From NCBI GenBank assembly GCA_947034895.1, contig OX344764.1, forward strand, positions 10,478,001 through 10,542,000: DNA of 64,000 nucleotides, in the 5' to 3' direction. The notes beneath the pieces were generated by a model. The model did no database searches, was not told the origin of the DNA, and saw nothing but the letters and a program-made list of their open reading frames with translations. Position 1 is the stretch's first letter. Every line of letters begins with the position of its first letter. The DNA is from Rhytidiadelphus loreus (lineage: Eukaryota > Streptophyta > Bryopsida > Hypnales > Hylocomiaceae). The position numbers and the translations under genes were made by a program. Below, piece after piece: positions 23,870 through 38,300 of the stretch.

Positions 23870-26800
23870 CTGAAGTGCAATTCTCCTGAGGGGTGAGTGC
23901 ATGTCATTGATCCTTGTGTGCAATTGCTTTCATTTTGCTATGACCATGTAGCACAGCATATTGACAACCCTATAGTATTGGTCTGTATAGAACATGAGAA
24001 CAATATCAGACTTTTGCAGAAGGAGAGAAAACCTGGGACACTACATCCCTGAAATACCCGTCTGTACAAGTTCAACAGAGAAATCACTGTCTCCAGGTCG
24101 TCGTGAAACGCACTGCTGATTTCATATTGCCGACGTCTGTTGCTGACTTTCTGTGGGGTTGCGTAGGTTATATAATAGTCCCAAACAAAGCTAGTGGCAA
24201 GCGATGTTGCTGGGCAACTTGTCATGTGCAAGGAACTTGAACGGGGAGGCTGTACAAGGCTAGCATGAACAAATGTCGGCATTTGAAATGCCTTTTTTGT
24301 AGACGATGTTTTTTGACAAACTTTGGACATTAAGTTCTATGCTATTTTTGTGAAGATTAATTGCTGCTCGAACTACTCTTGTAAAGCTAAGCGGAAATTA
24401 CCAATGCAGGTGAACTTTTGTAAATTACTTCTTTTAATGTATGCCTCCATCGAGGCACATGAAATTGCAGTGAAGTTTTCGTATGTAGAGCCTGGTATAG
24501 CTTACTGTGTTCTGTGTGCGCATAACCCTTTCTACACACATCATTTGTGATATCCTGACGCATCACTTAATGTGCATGCATGTGACAATTCATTTGAAGA
24601 AGGCTAATTCCGTGAGGTTTTCTGGCGCAAGAATCTGGCTTAGTCGTCCAAACTGTAGTCATGGTATTCACATATCATGTACACGGAAGGTGATTTGCTG
24701 TGTACGGGTTCGATTATTGGAACATGCAAAACAGAGCCCGCGATTGGAAAAGCCAGGTGTGTTGCAATGACCCTGCAATATGCAATATTGTTCAATAGCA
24801 GTTTGCCATTGTGTTACCTTCAGTCACTACTCCTCCCATCTTCCTTCTATAATGGCATGAATGAATGATATGACATAGATGCAGTTCTGTGAGCATATTT
24901 GAGGTACAAGCAAAGACTGCATATTTACAAGACGAAAGGCCGTACAACAAAGCAGAATGTAGTAGCCTTTTTATGTCTGCGCAGACGTTCCATGTATGCA
25001 TTTGCTAATTATATAAAGGCGAAATGTGTCAACAGAGAAGAGGAACAGTCCCATGCAATTGCGCTTGCGTTTGAACACAGACTGTATGGTGACCTGAACT
25101 GTATCATCTTCTTTGTGCACAAGTTCATGATGTACGAGAAATTAACAATGGCATAGCAGTTGAAATGAATTGAAAGAATCGGACAATGGATATGAAATCC
25201 CAGTGGAAGGCAGATAGTGTTACCGTTGTTGTTGAGTGCAGTTCCTGAACACTACGTCTATTATGTGCACACTATTTTTGTTCGTGTACATTGCCAATCC
25301 AGTGCTAGAAGAGGCCAAGCAGTGAGAGCAATGTTGATAGTGCAATGCACTATTCCTGCGAACATGGAAGACGGATTTGTAATGCAAGCAAAAGAAAAGC
25401 AAGGACCACTTTCAGCACATGGTACTGTTGCTGAATGAAAAAAAAAATTTCATTGTAGAGGATGTTTTCTTTACTTTGCATGCTTTGTGCTAGATTTGCG
25501 ACAAATTGAAAGTGTGTGTTAGGAAGACAGAACCACAGTTTACAGTTTTTAACTCCTGTTGGGAGATGACTCCACTTTTAGTAGAGGCTTGCAGGCATGA
25601 ATTCGGAAGTTTGTATGCATTGACACTGGCGAGTTTGGTGACCTTCGTTCTCAGATTTCGCGTTCTGGGAAGGACATGTACAAATTTCTGTCCATTCAAT
25701 TCGTTTTTTTTGTATGGATATACGAGAGTTTTATTCACACCTGTCTACCGTAATCCTACGAACTGAACCCACTATTGTATGATGTATGTGGACATGGAAG
25801 AGTTCCATGTCCATTACACTTGGTTGCTTCCGTCAATAGGCCTGCTCGTACACCTGCAGTGCTGGATACTACGATATGGCAGAGACACACTTCTCCAGCA
25901 TTATTTTTGAATTGTATGCAGCCCCAGCATCCATTCCGCTGTAGTATGAGGAACGTACTACCATGGCTATGTATGTAGCCTTCAAGAAAGACGAAGACGA
26001 AGTAACATTCACTTGAAGAAGTAACGTCGGAGGAAGTGTGCATGTGAAAGCAGAGACCTTGAACCCTTATGGTCCTATTTAGGAATGAGATGGTCTTTAC
26101 TGCAGCGTTACGGATATAGCCGGGTAAATGACAACATTCTAGAATGATGTACAGTAGAACTAGGGGAAGATTAGCGTTCGAGCAATTATTTCGAAGAAGA
26201 TGGCTTTGCGACGACAGCGGTGTTCTTTACGAATTCGAATGTTGCACTCACTATGCAACCATGACTTTCTTGTCACTATTATAGTGAAGTTGTAGAGGTA
26301 TGTTGCACAGCATCAAAGCACAATGTCAACTTCAGTGCAGAGGGAATGAAATCCGCATTTGATTGTCTTCGTACTTGTAGAACCAATTTGCTGTTCATTT
26401 TGAAATAAGGATGAGTATAGACAGTGCATGCCTAAATTGCGGAACGTGAACTTATTGTCATATAGTATTTGTAAATCCTATACTGTAGTGTGCGTTGAGT
26501 ACCATGTACATCCATCGGCTATTATGAAATTCCCTCTTGTTTTACTTCTGAGTTTCCCGTCTGTGCAGTGTTAGTGGAATCCCGAATAGCGTGCAACCTT
26601 TTTACATAGCCAACATAGAGTACAGACCCCTCAGGTACATTTTCTGACTTCAAATATCAGCGAACGTGCTCTGCAACATGTGTATGAGGGTCTCCTTCCT
26701 CTTCGTACGCGAAGGCAAATATTTTGGGAAGGTCACATTTGGGTGTCCATTGCATGCGTATTTTAGGTGCACAATTTTATATAACGACATGAGCCATGTA

Positions 26801-29800
26801 TAAAGAGAGAATAGTGCAACTCAATTCATTGCTCCATGAACATGCACAAGAAAAATCATTTCTTGTGCACTCCATTGTACAGGCCAAGCATACATATGTC
26901 AGTGCAAGCGTGTATTGACTTTGTTGTGGTCTGATAGGGAATGGAAGAAATGCTTTTTGCAGAAGTTCTTCTATAATAAAAAGAAAGCAACATGCTATTC
27001 AGTAGTGAAACGGCACGAAGAAATGGTTCAGTTCCAAAGTTTCATATGGAGACGGAAGTTTAGTGGAAGACGGAATGAAGTTGCAAGCGCTACAAATGTC
27101 GCGCGTGAGTTTCTTCCAAGAAGAAGACTGGTACAGTACGAGGAACTGCTCTACATTTTGAGGAGATTGAAGAGTCCAGAAGAATTATATTGGTTTTCCC
27201 GAAAAGGTTATGTTCCATTCCCTTTCTAGAGTAGGCAATTCATGAAGATAGTCCTCACTTCTGCCGTGCATTTTCTAGTGGCCACTTATGTTGATGGAGC
27301 ACGAGGTCATTAGTATCCTCAATGCAGTAGTGCACGACGTAAGTTCTGCGAACTCATGTCCTGCCTTCTGAAAGTTAGAAATGAATGACGTCATGGTCAT
27401 GAAAGCGCGCTTGCTATGTAGGACGCAGTTTTCATTGCGTGTCTTACATTTTTGAAGTGTCGTTCTGTACTAGTGTCAGGGTGACAAGTACTCGGAGGTG
27501 TCCATTTGGTTTTTGCTTGCATTGCAGCGACGGTAAATTTTGTAGAGCTGAAATAGCAACTATGCTACAACAGTACAGAAGAAGGAGGGTACTGTTTTGT
27601 GGAACAGAATTTTTCAGGCAATTATCAGAAGCATCCTGGAGCGGATTGTTGTGTCATCCTAGCAAATGTGAAAGGCATGAGGAACGATGACAGAAGTGTT
27701 GACTCAGCCCGTCGTGAAGGATTGAAGGCGTTTGCGTGTCACACATGAAGTACTGACCATCATTGGTGCTAGCGAATTTCCTGACGTTGCCCTTCACAAA
27801 AGGGAACATGTACTATTGTTGGCCCTGGGTGCATGTGGTAAGCCATCTGTAGAGTTATTTGGATGAACACACTGAGTTCTAGGAAAAGTTCTTGCATTGT
27901 GCACGGCCGAGAGCTTCAGAAATGCGTTCGATGTACAAGCCTCACTTGAGTAAACCTAAGGGCAGAACTATGTTTCTTAGACGGTGCGCATTTGTGCTTG
28001 CTTGAACATTCAATTGGTTTGAGTAGTGTGCTTTGTGTTCATGCTGTCATTATGGAATACGACATGGGAAAGCATCGCTAATAAGTATTATAATTTTATT
28101 ATGGAGCAAAACATCCTAAGAACTTCAAGTTGCAATTTCACCGACGTTGGTTGACAACATTTTCAGTAATTATAGTCTTCTCCTGTGAATTGAATGCACT
28201 ACATTCTAACTGATTGCATGAACTGCACAGGAATTCCGTGTAATTTACATACTGCAGTCCAACTTTCCTAATGCTGGTGTGCAGTTTCGGAAGTCTTCCC
28301 GGATGGACATTAAAGAAGTTCACTGCGCTGGCGTAATGAGGTACCGAACTGTCGGAATGCTCTTTCTAATGTATGCATGAATGAGAGGAAGTGATTTTTT
28401 TGTAGTTTTTCTGGAGAACATCAGTACTGCTTGCTATTCTGAAGACATTGCTACTTCATGCTAGGCACATTTCAAATTTTGGTCAGTACTTCTGTTTGTA
28501 TGGGTGTAGTGTTTCCATTATTGATACGTGGAATCCCAGAGACAATTATAGTTGTCTGTGGGAATACATGTGATTTTGCAGTACCTATGGAATTGTACTT
28601 TGCCATGTTCAATTCTTTGCGTAAGACATAGGATTTTTGAGCGTGCACAAGTGTACAACGATGAACCGTATGCAACTATCTTGAAGATCAGTCGAGCGTG
28701 AACATTGTCCAATCAATGCTGTTCATACTATTTTCAAGATGTACATGAACGTTTCGTGGAGCGGTTTTTCAGTGCTCATGCACAACAGTATTTTCTATTC
28801 ATTGCAGGTGCTGTTAGCAGCCTATTAGTTCGGGGGATGAACGACAGATGTACCCAAGAAATGGTCTATATTGAACTCAGAGAACTTGTATTTGAGGATG
28901 AGGTCGCTCAAGTTCGAGGCCGTTCCTATAAGATGTACCTTGGTGAAGGTAATGTACTTTTGCCACGACTGGCATATCGGACAGGTATGTTGCACTATTT
29001 AGTACGCATTTGCACTGCAATGTGTGGGCTAACTAATGAAGCAAAATGCTTACAGAATTGTCATTCATTACTGACCATTTCCGGTGCACTTCAATACTGA
29101 GTGTTTTTCTGTACAGAAGCTTTGTGCATGCGAATGCAAGCCTTCGTGAAGTGAGCATGGAAGAAGGCTTGTAATGCACAAAAAGTGGCAGAAAATTAAA
29201 AGTCATTCGGTAAAGTGATTCTCAATTTGTAGCGGCTGCCAATGACTTTGAAACATGTCATTACGGACAGCTTCCAATGCATCTCATCCAATAAATTTCA
29301 AAGAATGCCAAAGCCATTTTGTGGCAGCCGCTTGAATAATGAGAAGTACATGGTCCCTCTACTAGTACACGAATGATACTATTCAATCTACTAGTACTAG
29401 CCAAAAGAAGGTGCTTCTACATAAACTGAAGACAATGAAGTAGTCCAAATTAACTGATTTCCGCATGAAACGCGAACTGTGAACTACAGGGCCCATCAGC
29501 ATATGAAGTCTGAGAGGGCGTGAAGCTGTCCGCTGAAGGGATCATTGCAGTCATTCAGTGGAGCATAAAATTGTACACGTACTACAGTGCACCCAGTAGT
29601 AGATGGTCAGTACGAAGGCATGATGAGTCGGAGACCTTCATTTATTTTTCTATTGCGGCCTCAAGGTACCTACAAAGTCGATTTCTGCACGTCGGTCATA
29701 CATGACGGCGGTGCATGTGCAACTTTCCAGTTGTGCAGATTGCGGAGCATGCTGGCGTTCTAGTTTTTGACACATAAGTGTCTAATCTCATTTCCCGGGC

Positions 29801-32573
29801 CCTACGAAGCAATTAATCATTTTAGTCAGCCACTTCGTACAACATGCTGGGAAAGCGGCAGCTATGTATTTGGAGTGAGCAATTCTTATAGTCAGGTGCC
29901 TTGCTACATGCAAGGCAAACGGAAAGGGCTAATAGGGGCTTCAAGGTGTTGTAGTGTGTGACAATGAAATTTATGTAATGGCCATGAACGAAGGCTCCAA
30001 CTTATGCATACGTCGACACAATGGAGCTCGGAATTCGTCATGATCTCGACTTCCATAATTCTGTTGGAAACTGTTGGAAATGAGAGCACTCTCTAGTTGT
30101 CAAAAAGTGGGTCACGGTGTGCAGAGAGTATGAATTCTACCTCTGCACCAAGTAGGTGCACATTAATGCAATCGTAGGAAACCATGAGAAAATGTAATAC
30201 ACTTCGTAGCACTATGTGAAGGAGTGACTGTTGAACGTGGGTGACATGTGATGGCCTTCATTTTGTATTGACTTCTCAGTGAATTGTGTAGGTCATCTTC
30301 AGAGGTTGCACATGCGGAAGCATTCGGAACACACAGTCACTGCACGGGCAGTATTGGAGAGAAATCCCCGTGCACAGGAAGAAGCAACAGCATCCATGGA
30401 TGGAGTTCTTCACCGGGTATGCTTCTGAAACTTCTCTTTCAGTAATTGCAGAAAATCCTTTGTGTCTGCAGTCAGAAGTAGTGGCCCTCCTCAAAACCAT
30501 TTGAAGTCTAGTATTAGAGCACAGGGAATTCTCACAGTGACAGACAATTGCTCCTCACCTTTCATGAGCAGAGCAGAGGGTCGTCACTCTGGAATAGAAT
30601 TGAAGTAGCATCAAGTATTGCACCTTGCAATAATTCATAAAGAAGTCTGTAGAATCCTGTAGATGTCAACAGGATGAGTGCTTTCCTTGTGTACTAATTG
30701 CATGTTCTTAATGAAATGACTTTGTGAATGTACATATGAATTCCAACTATGAAAGGCACATATGTCTAAGAATACGTAGTAGGCACAACCATTATAATTG
30801 TTGGTATAATGATCAACACTGAAGTTGAAAGCTGCATGAGTTCTCACACAATCCAACATGGCGCACCTTGTTTATGCCCACTGCCTTCATTTCTACTGAG
30901 GGACGTATAGAAAGTGCGCACATCGTATACTTCTTCGATTCTGCACGACTATTTCTTTCTCGCAATGCTTATAGGACTGTATATTGTGGCCACTTCTGTT
31001 ATCACTCGTAGGTGCCCCGCAAACATTGCATGTGCATGCGCGTGGTCTGAAGTGAGTAAAAAGATGGCCCATTTGGCATGCAAGCACCTGAATTGCATTG
31101 AAGGCTTGAACTTCAGTATCATTTTTAGATGACGGAAGTACCACTTCTTACTGAAGAGTACGTCCATTCTGTATGTACTTGTATAGAACATAAATATTGG
31201 TAATGAAGTTCGGGACATCAACGACGTGCTACTCATATGGGGCAACAGCAGCGGCGAACATATTTCTACACAGCAGTGCGTGTGGCGGGAGGCAGAACGT
31301 CTTCTATAGGAAGACCTTCCTTAATGTCCATTTCAGCGAGCTTCGACCTCAACGTACATGCGTCAGTTCCTGTTATTCATCAGCAACGAACACATGGACG
31401 TCAACGCTCTATATTGACTAGAAAGGTACAATTAGTAATACGCCTTACTGTTGTTGAGTATAAGATTCTACGAACATGACTTCATCAGTTTTGTTTGATG
31501 TATGTAGATAGATGACAACAATGCATATTCTGCTTTGCGCATGTTTCCAACTGCGAATTTCTAAATGTAAATGTGAGACAGATGTCCACAATATGACATC
31601 CTTGTTTGCATACCTGCAGTACTGTGTTGTCATTGCTCATAATTCTATACACAAGCTCCCTACGTATGTAGATTGTTTGTTGTCTTGAGAAACATGTGTG
31701 ACAAATGTCTACATTCTAAAGAATAAGAGTCCATCCACAAGAACATGTAGGAACATGTCTTTCATGTCAAGAAGAGAATTTGCCTGAGAACATAGAGTCT
31801 GCGAAGCTAACATTGTTTGGGACCCCACATACTACATTCTCTCCGTCTCTTGACTACACATTGTTGTCCGAACTTCTGTCCTGCATGACATTGCAGTACA
31901 TCAGTGTCCCGTCTTGTGAAACAGTAGTGCACAACACAGTTGCCAATGAAATGTGGGGAATGTTTTCAAAAATGGATCTTCAGTGACTAGTAAAGAATGC
32001 CTGATGTTGTGACATAGCTGCGCAAACAAGGACGGAGAGAACCTTTTCATACAAATGTGCAATCAGACGTAGGACTGAACCATGCACGCCACAGTATTCA
32101 ACGCAACATAGATAAGAAAAAACAGCACACATACACGTTCCAAGTGCATACTGACATAGGCCTGGACGGGTTTCCAATCTCTGCAGTTGTTGCATATTAT
32201 GCAAACTAGTAGAAATCGAACATGTCGATTACATTGTCAACGTTTTGACAAGCACTGGATTATTGTAACAGACGTTCTGTAGAACATGTCATCATCATAC
32301 AAGGCATTCTCAAAAACGAACTTGGCATCAGCCAGAAGTTCCAATTGGCATTCCCAGAAAATGCCGCCTCAATTGATGAAAATTCCACGTCAGCAAATGA
32401 CCCGTCCACGTCAGAAATTAAGAGAGACACTTTACAGGCCAGGTCATGTCCAAATTTTTTTCGCAAAAAATCATGTGTGATTGCCTGTCCGAAATTTTCA
32501 GCCCGCAGGCAGACACGTGGCGCAGTTTCGCATATACTGAAGACTGAATGCTAGCACTTGTTGTCATACAACA
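23870..32573. other. Long stretch without a convincing gene
   Basis: Nearly 9 kb with only short frames. Some plus-strand pieces look exon-like because they are bounded by plausible splice sites, for example about 26,932-27,207, 28,808-28,950 and 30,291-30,418, but no shared reading frame or recognisable domain links them. The stretch may be non-coding interior of element 1 or older decayed transposons. One inverted repeat lies at 29,231-29,332. Confidence 0.4.
29231..29332. repeat. Inverted repeat, potential hairpin
   Basis: AGCGGCTGCCA at 29231-29241 is the exact reverse complement of TGGCAGCCGCT at 29322-29332. Inside, CTTTGAAA pairs with TTTCAAAG, giving a two-step stem with an unequal internal loop. 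No target duplication was seen. It may be a worn foldback element. Confidence 0.45.
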
Positions 32574-32731
32574 TACTAACATCATCACGTGTTTTAATAC
32601 AATTTTGGCATTTAGAAAAACGCACGCACCGACGGATTTTAGGTGACATTATAGTTGACACTTTTTTCCTCCATACTAACATGCAGTGCTGTCTCAGTAA
32701 ACATCCCCTAAAACACGGGTTTTCTCTAGTG
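32574..32731. mobile_element. Degenerate CACTA-type MITE
   Basis: The right end ACACGGGTTTTCTCTAGTG and the internal block GACGGATTTTAGGTGAC match the family at 9,582 and 41,058. The left end is worn (TACTAACATCATCACGTG instead of CACTATAAGAAACCCATG). No target duplication is preserved, so the left border is approximate. Confidence 0.5.
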
Positions 32732-33112
32732 ATGACATAAGTACGACTCAAGAATGACTACATCTAAGTCATTCAGAAGTAAGACTTGGGAAAACACAAC
32801 TTCCGTGTGATTACCAAACAACTACGCAAGACTCGAAAAATATAGCGGCAATGCAATTAATTGCGATGAGACCTAAACCCTAGCGTGGCGGTTTCTCCCA
32901 ATTGTGGACGACAATTTTCAAAATAAGATGAAGTGTACTTACTAATGTACACCAAGACGTGAAAAAAGGGGCAACATGCAACTATGCATCTCATGCCATC
33001 TTTAAAACAAAAGAAAATCGTGCCCAACTACGTCGAACCTACCAACACTGGAGTTAGCCCTGTAGATCCCAAATTTTCAGGTGAGGGGAAGCACAAACAT
33101 GTAATAACTTAC

Positions 33113-33234
33113 TCCAAAACTTGTTTGGCAAGAAGGACAGGCTCCAGCCTCTTCTGTACCTCCACCACGTTCTTGTCCCTTCGAAGCTCGTATGAGCCTT
33201 TTGATTGAGGAGGGCTGCTAGGTGCGTCGTCCAT
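33113..33234 (-). CDS. Possible first exon of a minus-strand gene, unrecognised
   Basis: The frame reads ATG at 33234 on the minus strand and opens a 122-nt segment that ends at a good donor (GTAAGT). The peptide contains KGSYELRRDKNVVEVQKRLE, a charged helical pattern like the start of several plant transposon-linked proteins. It lies upstream of, and divergent to, the plus-strand transposase of element 2, the position a TnpA-like gene has in element 3. A following exon may start near 33,050 but soon hits a stop, so the gene is probably decayed or the call is wrong. Confidence 0.3.
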
Positions 33235-35370
33235 CGGAGTGTATTCAAACGTCAGTCCTCTGCAATAGAGCGTACTTTAGCAATCGCAATTGTGTTGTTG
33301 GCACAAGGGAAACAAGGGAAACTACCAATTGGAACTGCAGTATAGGGCTTCAAGCATGAGGGCGCAGAAGCGCAAAGGAGAGAAATCGTCGGAGCTGATT
33401 TACCAATCGTCCTCGAAGTTCCGCACCAGCCGCCAAGATCGCCGTCGCTAAGGTGTTGTCTGGGAGCCACTTCTGAGTAGTTGCAAGCGCACGCGTTCTA
33501 TACAAATGTCAGGCAAGGTTAGAGAGGTGCAATTAGGCGGACGATCATCAATTTCTAGGCTTTGCAATTATTTCATGCTTCCTTCACAGTTGAAAGGGTC
33601 GACCTGATCAACCTTCTCTTGATTTCAGGAGCACTATTGTAACTTAAAACGCGAAGTCATTCAGATGTTCTGATGATGAGACCAACGGTAGTGGGGAGAG
33701 AAAGATTGATTAGGCGTTAATGACTGTGAACGGCATTAACTACTACTGTACTCCTAGTTCAAGTCCGGCGGCAGGGTATTCCTTCACTACTATGTGAAGT
33801 TGTATTTGACGACTAAGTCTTCACTACGGTAAGTCACCTTTCTGTCACTTTTTTCATTGAGGACTCTTAAATGACTTACGGAAGTCATTTAAGAGTTGTA
33901 TCTAAGTTGACTAGCAGTCGTTCAAGTATTCTTTTCTGATTTTTGTCAGGCCCATGGCGGCAGTAGGTTTTAGGGTTTATAGTGACGTGGCTAGTAATTG
34001 ATTCTCTTCCATGACAAGTGCAACATGAGACATTTCCATAGAGACCCATGTCTGAGTATGCAACAAGTGAACGTCGATTGACGAACTGCATTGTTTGACC
34101 CCCATGGTTAAAAGAATCGTGTCACTGTAAGTGATGAAAAAAGAAGGCAGAAATTACGATATATGGAGGTCATGACTCCATGAATGTGAAGTTCTAGTCC
34201 ACCTGGTATCTTCATCCTCTAAGTATCATGCAAGCATGCTTGTAGTATTTTGTTGTACACATGCTGGACAGTCACTTGTCAGTACATTCTGTCATACATT
34301 TAATTTATTGAATTGTTGGCGGCACTTACACTCTTATGTGCATGGCTTTCAGGGACGAAAACTTTTCTATATTGTTCACCAGAGAAACACACATTGCCAT
34401 CCCCCGCCGCCACGTTTCATTGAAACTTTAGCATCACGGAGCTATCACGGAGTTCAAAATGCAATGTGATGGTCAATCTTATGAGAAGACATTTACATCC
34501 CCATTTGCTGTGAAGGGGACATTGAGCTGTTAGAGACTCACGCTTTGTCTATCATTTCCAAATTATAACGTCGTGCCATATAATTGTAAGCATTTCACAA
34601 CAGTTCCACACTTTGTCGTGCCCAATAGTTACACATTGGAATGTCAGTTCTGCTCTAGACAAGTAGACATACGAAAGATGAAATTCTTTGATACTATGTT
34701 TCGAGATTCAAGCTAGAAGTTGAGAAAACACTCATTCCATGCAAATGTGCGTGTGAGGCATATCAAGCGAATGTGACAATTCTCTTGAGAAGTTGCAACA
34801 ACTGTAGTCAGAGTTGCAACAGAGTCGCTCTGACTGAAAATTACCCTACATACTTGCGTAGGGGGCCAATGAATCTAAAGGAGGCGTAAGTTGTTAATAC
34901 ATAACAAGTGTCATTGGCAATTTAGAGATTGTAAGGTCAATGTGAAGGGGGAGGGCATTCATTTACTTTTTTGTAAGGTCATTCCAAATTCCTAAAACCG
35001 CATTCATTGCGAGTTCATTTAGGTGTCTTAGTTCAGTATTCTTGCAGGATTTGTACACATTAAGTGCATCTACCACTGTCAAGTAATTTTATGGTAGTGC
35101 ACCAAAAAATAGTCAATTTTGACTATGCATGGCATAGACGTCTGCATGGCGAAGCTTGAACACGATAGTCCTTTGTATAGTCATTCTGTAGTTGCATGAG
35201 ACATTATATTAAAGTCATTCTATTGTTACTCACAAAACTTCTGAATCACTCCATAGAAACTCATCAGTCATTTTCTTGTGCTCACTAGAACTCTCACGCA
35301 TCCATTCTAGTTCCCTGCAAAATGATTCCTTGTTCTAACTTTTACGTATGTGCTAATTGCAGCTAACATC

Positions 35371-38300
35371 ATGATTCCTGCTAGACTGCCCTTGTCTGAT
35401 AGTTGTCGACAAAGACTCCATGACGAGCGCCTATGGATTCGAGAGCAACAGCGGGCAGTCGATTACAATGTCAAGAAACTACATTGTCCATGCACCGAAT
35501 GTCATGGGCGTAGGAGATTATTGCTCCGGAATGTACGGAAGCACCTCATTCAAAACGGTAGACATCCACACTGTAGGGTTTGGAGAGGATCTGGTACTCG
35601 AGACTCCTCTGATGAGGAGTGGGACGAACAACTGTGGGAACCACTTCAGGAGGTCCCGTTGCAAGTGGATGTCGATGTGGATACTCGCGGCATGCTCCAG
35701 CAAGCTTCGCTACAGGTGGAACAAGAGGAAAGTAACACAATGAGAGTGGAGCAAGAGGTTGCCGATGCTTTTGCAATAGCAGACTCCATGCATGAACGTT
35801 GCATGCAAGAAGCCCCACCTGATAATGCAGAAGTAGAGAGTGCTGAATGTGAGGAGATTGCTGGAGATGGAGGAAGTGAAGAAGCGAACTTTGATGCAAC
35901 GGCATTGGAGGAATCCATGGAGCCATTGTATGATGGTTGCAGGTCCAGCAAGCTAGCAACTACTGTGCTCCTTATGAATCTATGCACGGTTCATGGGGTG
36001 ACCAACTCTTGCGCCAATGAACTCTTTAGCTTATTGCACCTCCATCTTCTACCAGAGCAAAACACTTTGCCAAAGACCTACCATGCAGCAAAGTCTATAA
36101 CGGCAAAGTTGGGCCTCACTTATAACAGCATACATGCTTGCGAGAGAGGATGTGTTCTCTTCCGCGGTGAGCATGAGAATGCTCTCCGTTGTCCTAAATG
36201 TGGCGGGAGGAGGTACAGGGACGAAGAACGCCATCGCTTCCCATTGAAGGTGCTTCGTCACTTTCCAATTATTCCACTCTTGCAGAGAATGTATCGAAGT
36301 CCCGCAATATCGAAATTGATGCTCTGGCACGTAGAAAATAGAAGTGACAAGGATGGAGGGGATGGACTTGTTAGGCACCCTTGCGACTCTAAGGCTTGGC
36401 ATCATTTCCACATGAATGTGGATCCGACATTTGCAGAGGATCCGCGGAATGCTCACTTCGCTTTAGCAGCAGACGGAGTGAACCCCTTCAAGCAGAACCG
36501 GTCCTCTTGGTCAACGTGGCCAGTTTTATTGCTGAATTATAATATCCCCCCATGGCTGAGCACTAAAAAAAATTTTGTACTACTCTCACTATTAATTCCT
36601 AGGAGGGAATCCGTGACCTCTGACGTGTTTGATGTGTACTTGGAGCCCCTTGTGGAGGAGTTGTTGGAACTTTGGGCTGGAGTCCCAGCATACGACATCT
36701 TAAAGGATGTTGGTAATAGGTCATTCCAGCTGCGCGCCATGCTCCTCTGGACTATTCATGACTTCTCGGGCTATGGCACAGTAGGTGGATTTTCTCATCA
36801 AGGGTATGCAGCATGTCCGTGGTGCGGTGCAGACTTAGGTGCTGAGCATTCTGTGGAGCTTGGGAAGTGCACGTATGGTAGAACTAGGCGCTGGCTACTT
36901 GAAGATCATCCTTATAGATCGGCTTTCATGAAAGAGCACTTCAATGGCGCCATTGAAGAACGGCCTACACCACGTGAAGTTATAGTGCAAGAGCAAATGC
37001 AGCATGCAGCGGACTTTGAAGCTTGGAAAGCAGCTGGCAATCGAGATGGTGCCACTAGTGACCCCTCAAAATTGCACGGCGTGAAGCGTCTAAGCATTCT
37101 CTACAGATTGCCTTATTGGCAGGTGAGCAAGACTTATCATTTTCCATGAAAGTCACACTTGCACAACTGTGTACCAACACGAAAGTCACTTAGGAGTCAC
37201 TTACGAGTCACTTACGAGTCACTTTGTAGTAGTCGTGAAGATGAACTCCAAGTTCATGACTCTTGTATGACTGTGCACTTTTCACAATTACAAGACAAGG
37301 CGTGGCCTTGTAAAGTGCTATGGGTTGTCAGTTGTAGGTCATCCTAGATGACGTAGCCATCACTGTATGGTCAGTAAGCAATTTTTTCTTCTTCGTCATG
37401 TTCCTATTGTAAAGTGGGTGATGCTTATTGTTTGTCGAGGACCATATCTAACTACCATTTTTGCATGACCTCATGCTTGGCAGTATCTACTCATTCGCCA
37501 CACATTGGACACGATGCATTGTGAGATGAACTTGGCCAAGAACTTTCTGAAGACCATAACAGGGAAGAAGGACACCGTGAAGGTTAGAAGGGACTTACAA
37601 AGGCGGAATATAAGGCCTTACCTATGGTTGTCTCCAAATCCGCGGAAACCAGGAAAGATGGTGAAGCCTCGAGCACCATATGTTTTGGCTGATGATGAGT
37701 TTGAAAAGTTTGCTCGTTGCATGGAGTCCTTGAAGACGCCAAGCGGGTACTCCTCGGACTTGGGCAAGTGCATTCGCAAGATGAACTTTGGCGGGCTGAA
37801 GTCCCATGATTACCACGTGTTAATGCAACAGGTGTTGCCATTAGCATTGCGTGGGCTCATGCAACCTGGACCACGTATGGCCATCATGAGAATGTGCAAA
37901 GTATTCCGTCGCTTGTGCACCAAGGTCTACAATCCAGCAGACTTTCCTTCTCTCCAACTTGATGTCGCTGAAAGCATGGCGTTGTTGGAGATTGAATTTC
38001 CACCATCTTTCTTCGACGTAATGACTCATCTCCCCTATCATCTTGCAAGGGAGCTAGACCTTTGTGGACCAGTGAGTGCAAGGTGGATGTATCCCGTAGA
38101 AAGGTACATGAAAGTTCTAAAGAACCACGTTCGTAATATGGCGCGTCCAGAGGCATGTATGGCGGAGGGATATTTGAAAGACGAGTGCATAGGCTTCATT
38201 ACGGAGTACCTACACAAGTTTGAGGCCACAGAAAGACGTGTATGGGATGAAGATGAAGAGTACGGTGACACTGAGGAAGTAGTACAAGGTGCTGGCAAGA

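Noticed and set aside
9582..32731. A single CACTA element running from the CACTA at 9,582 to the TAGTG at 32,731, whose ends are similar
   Set aside because: The flanking triplets (TTT, ATG) do not match, and both ends are better explained as arms of separate MITEs of the same family.
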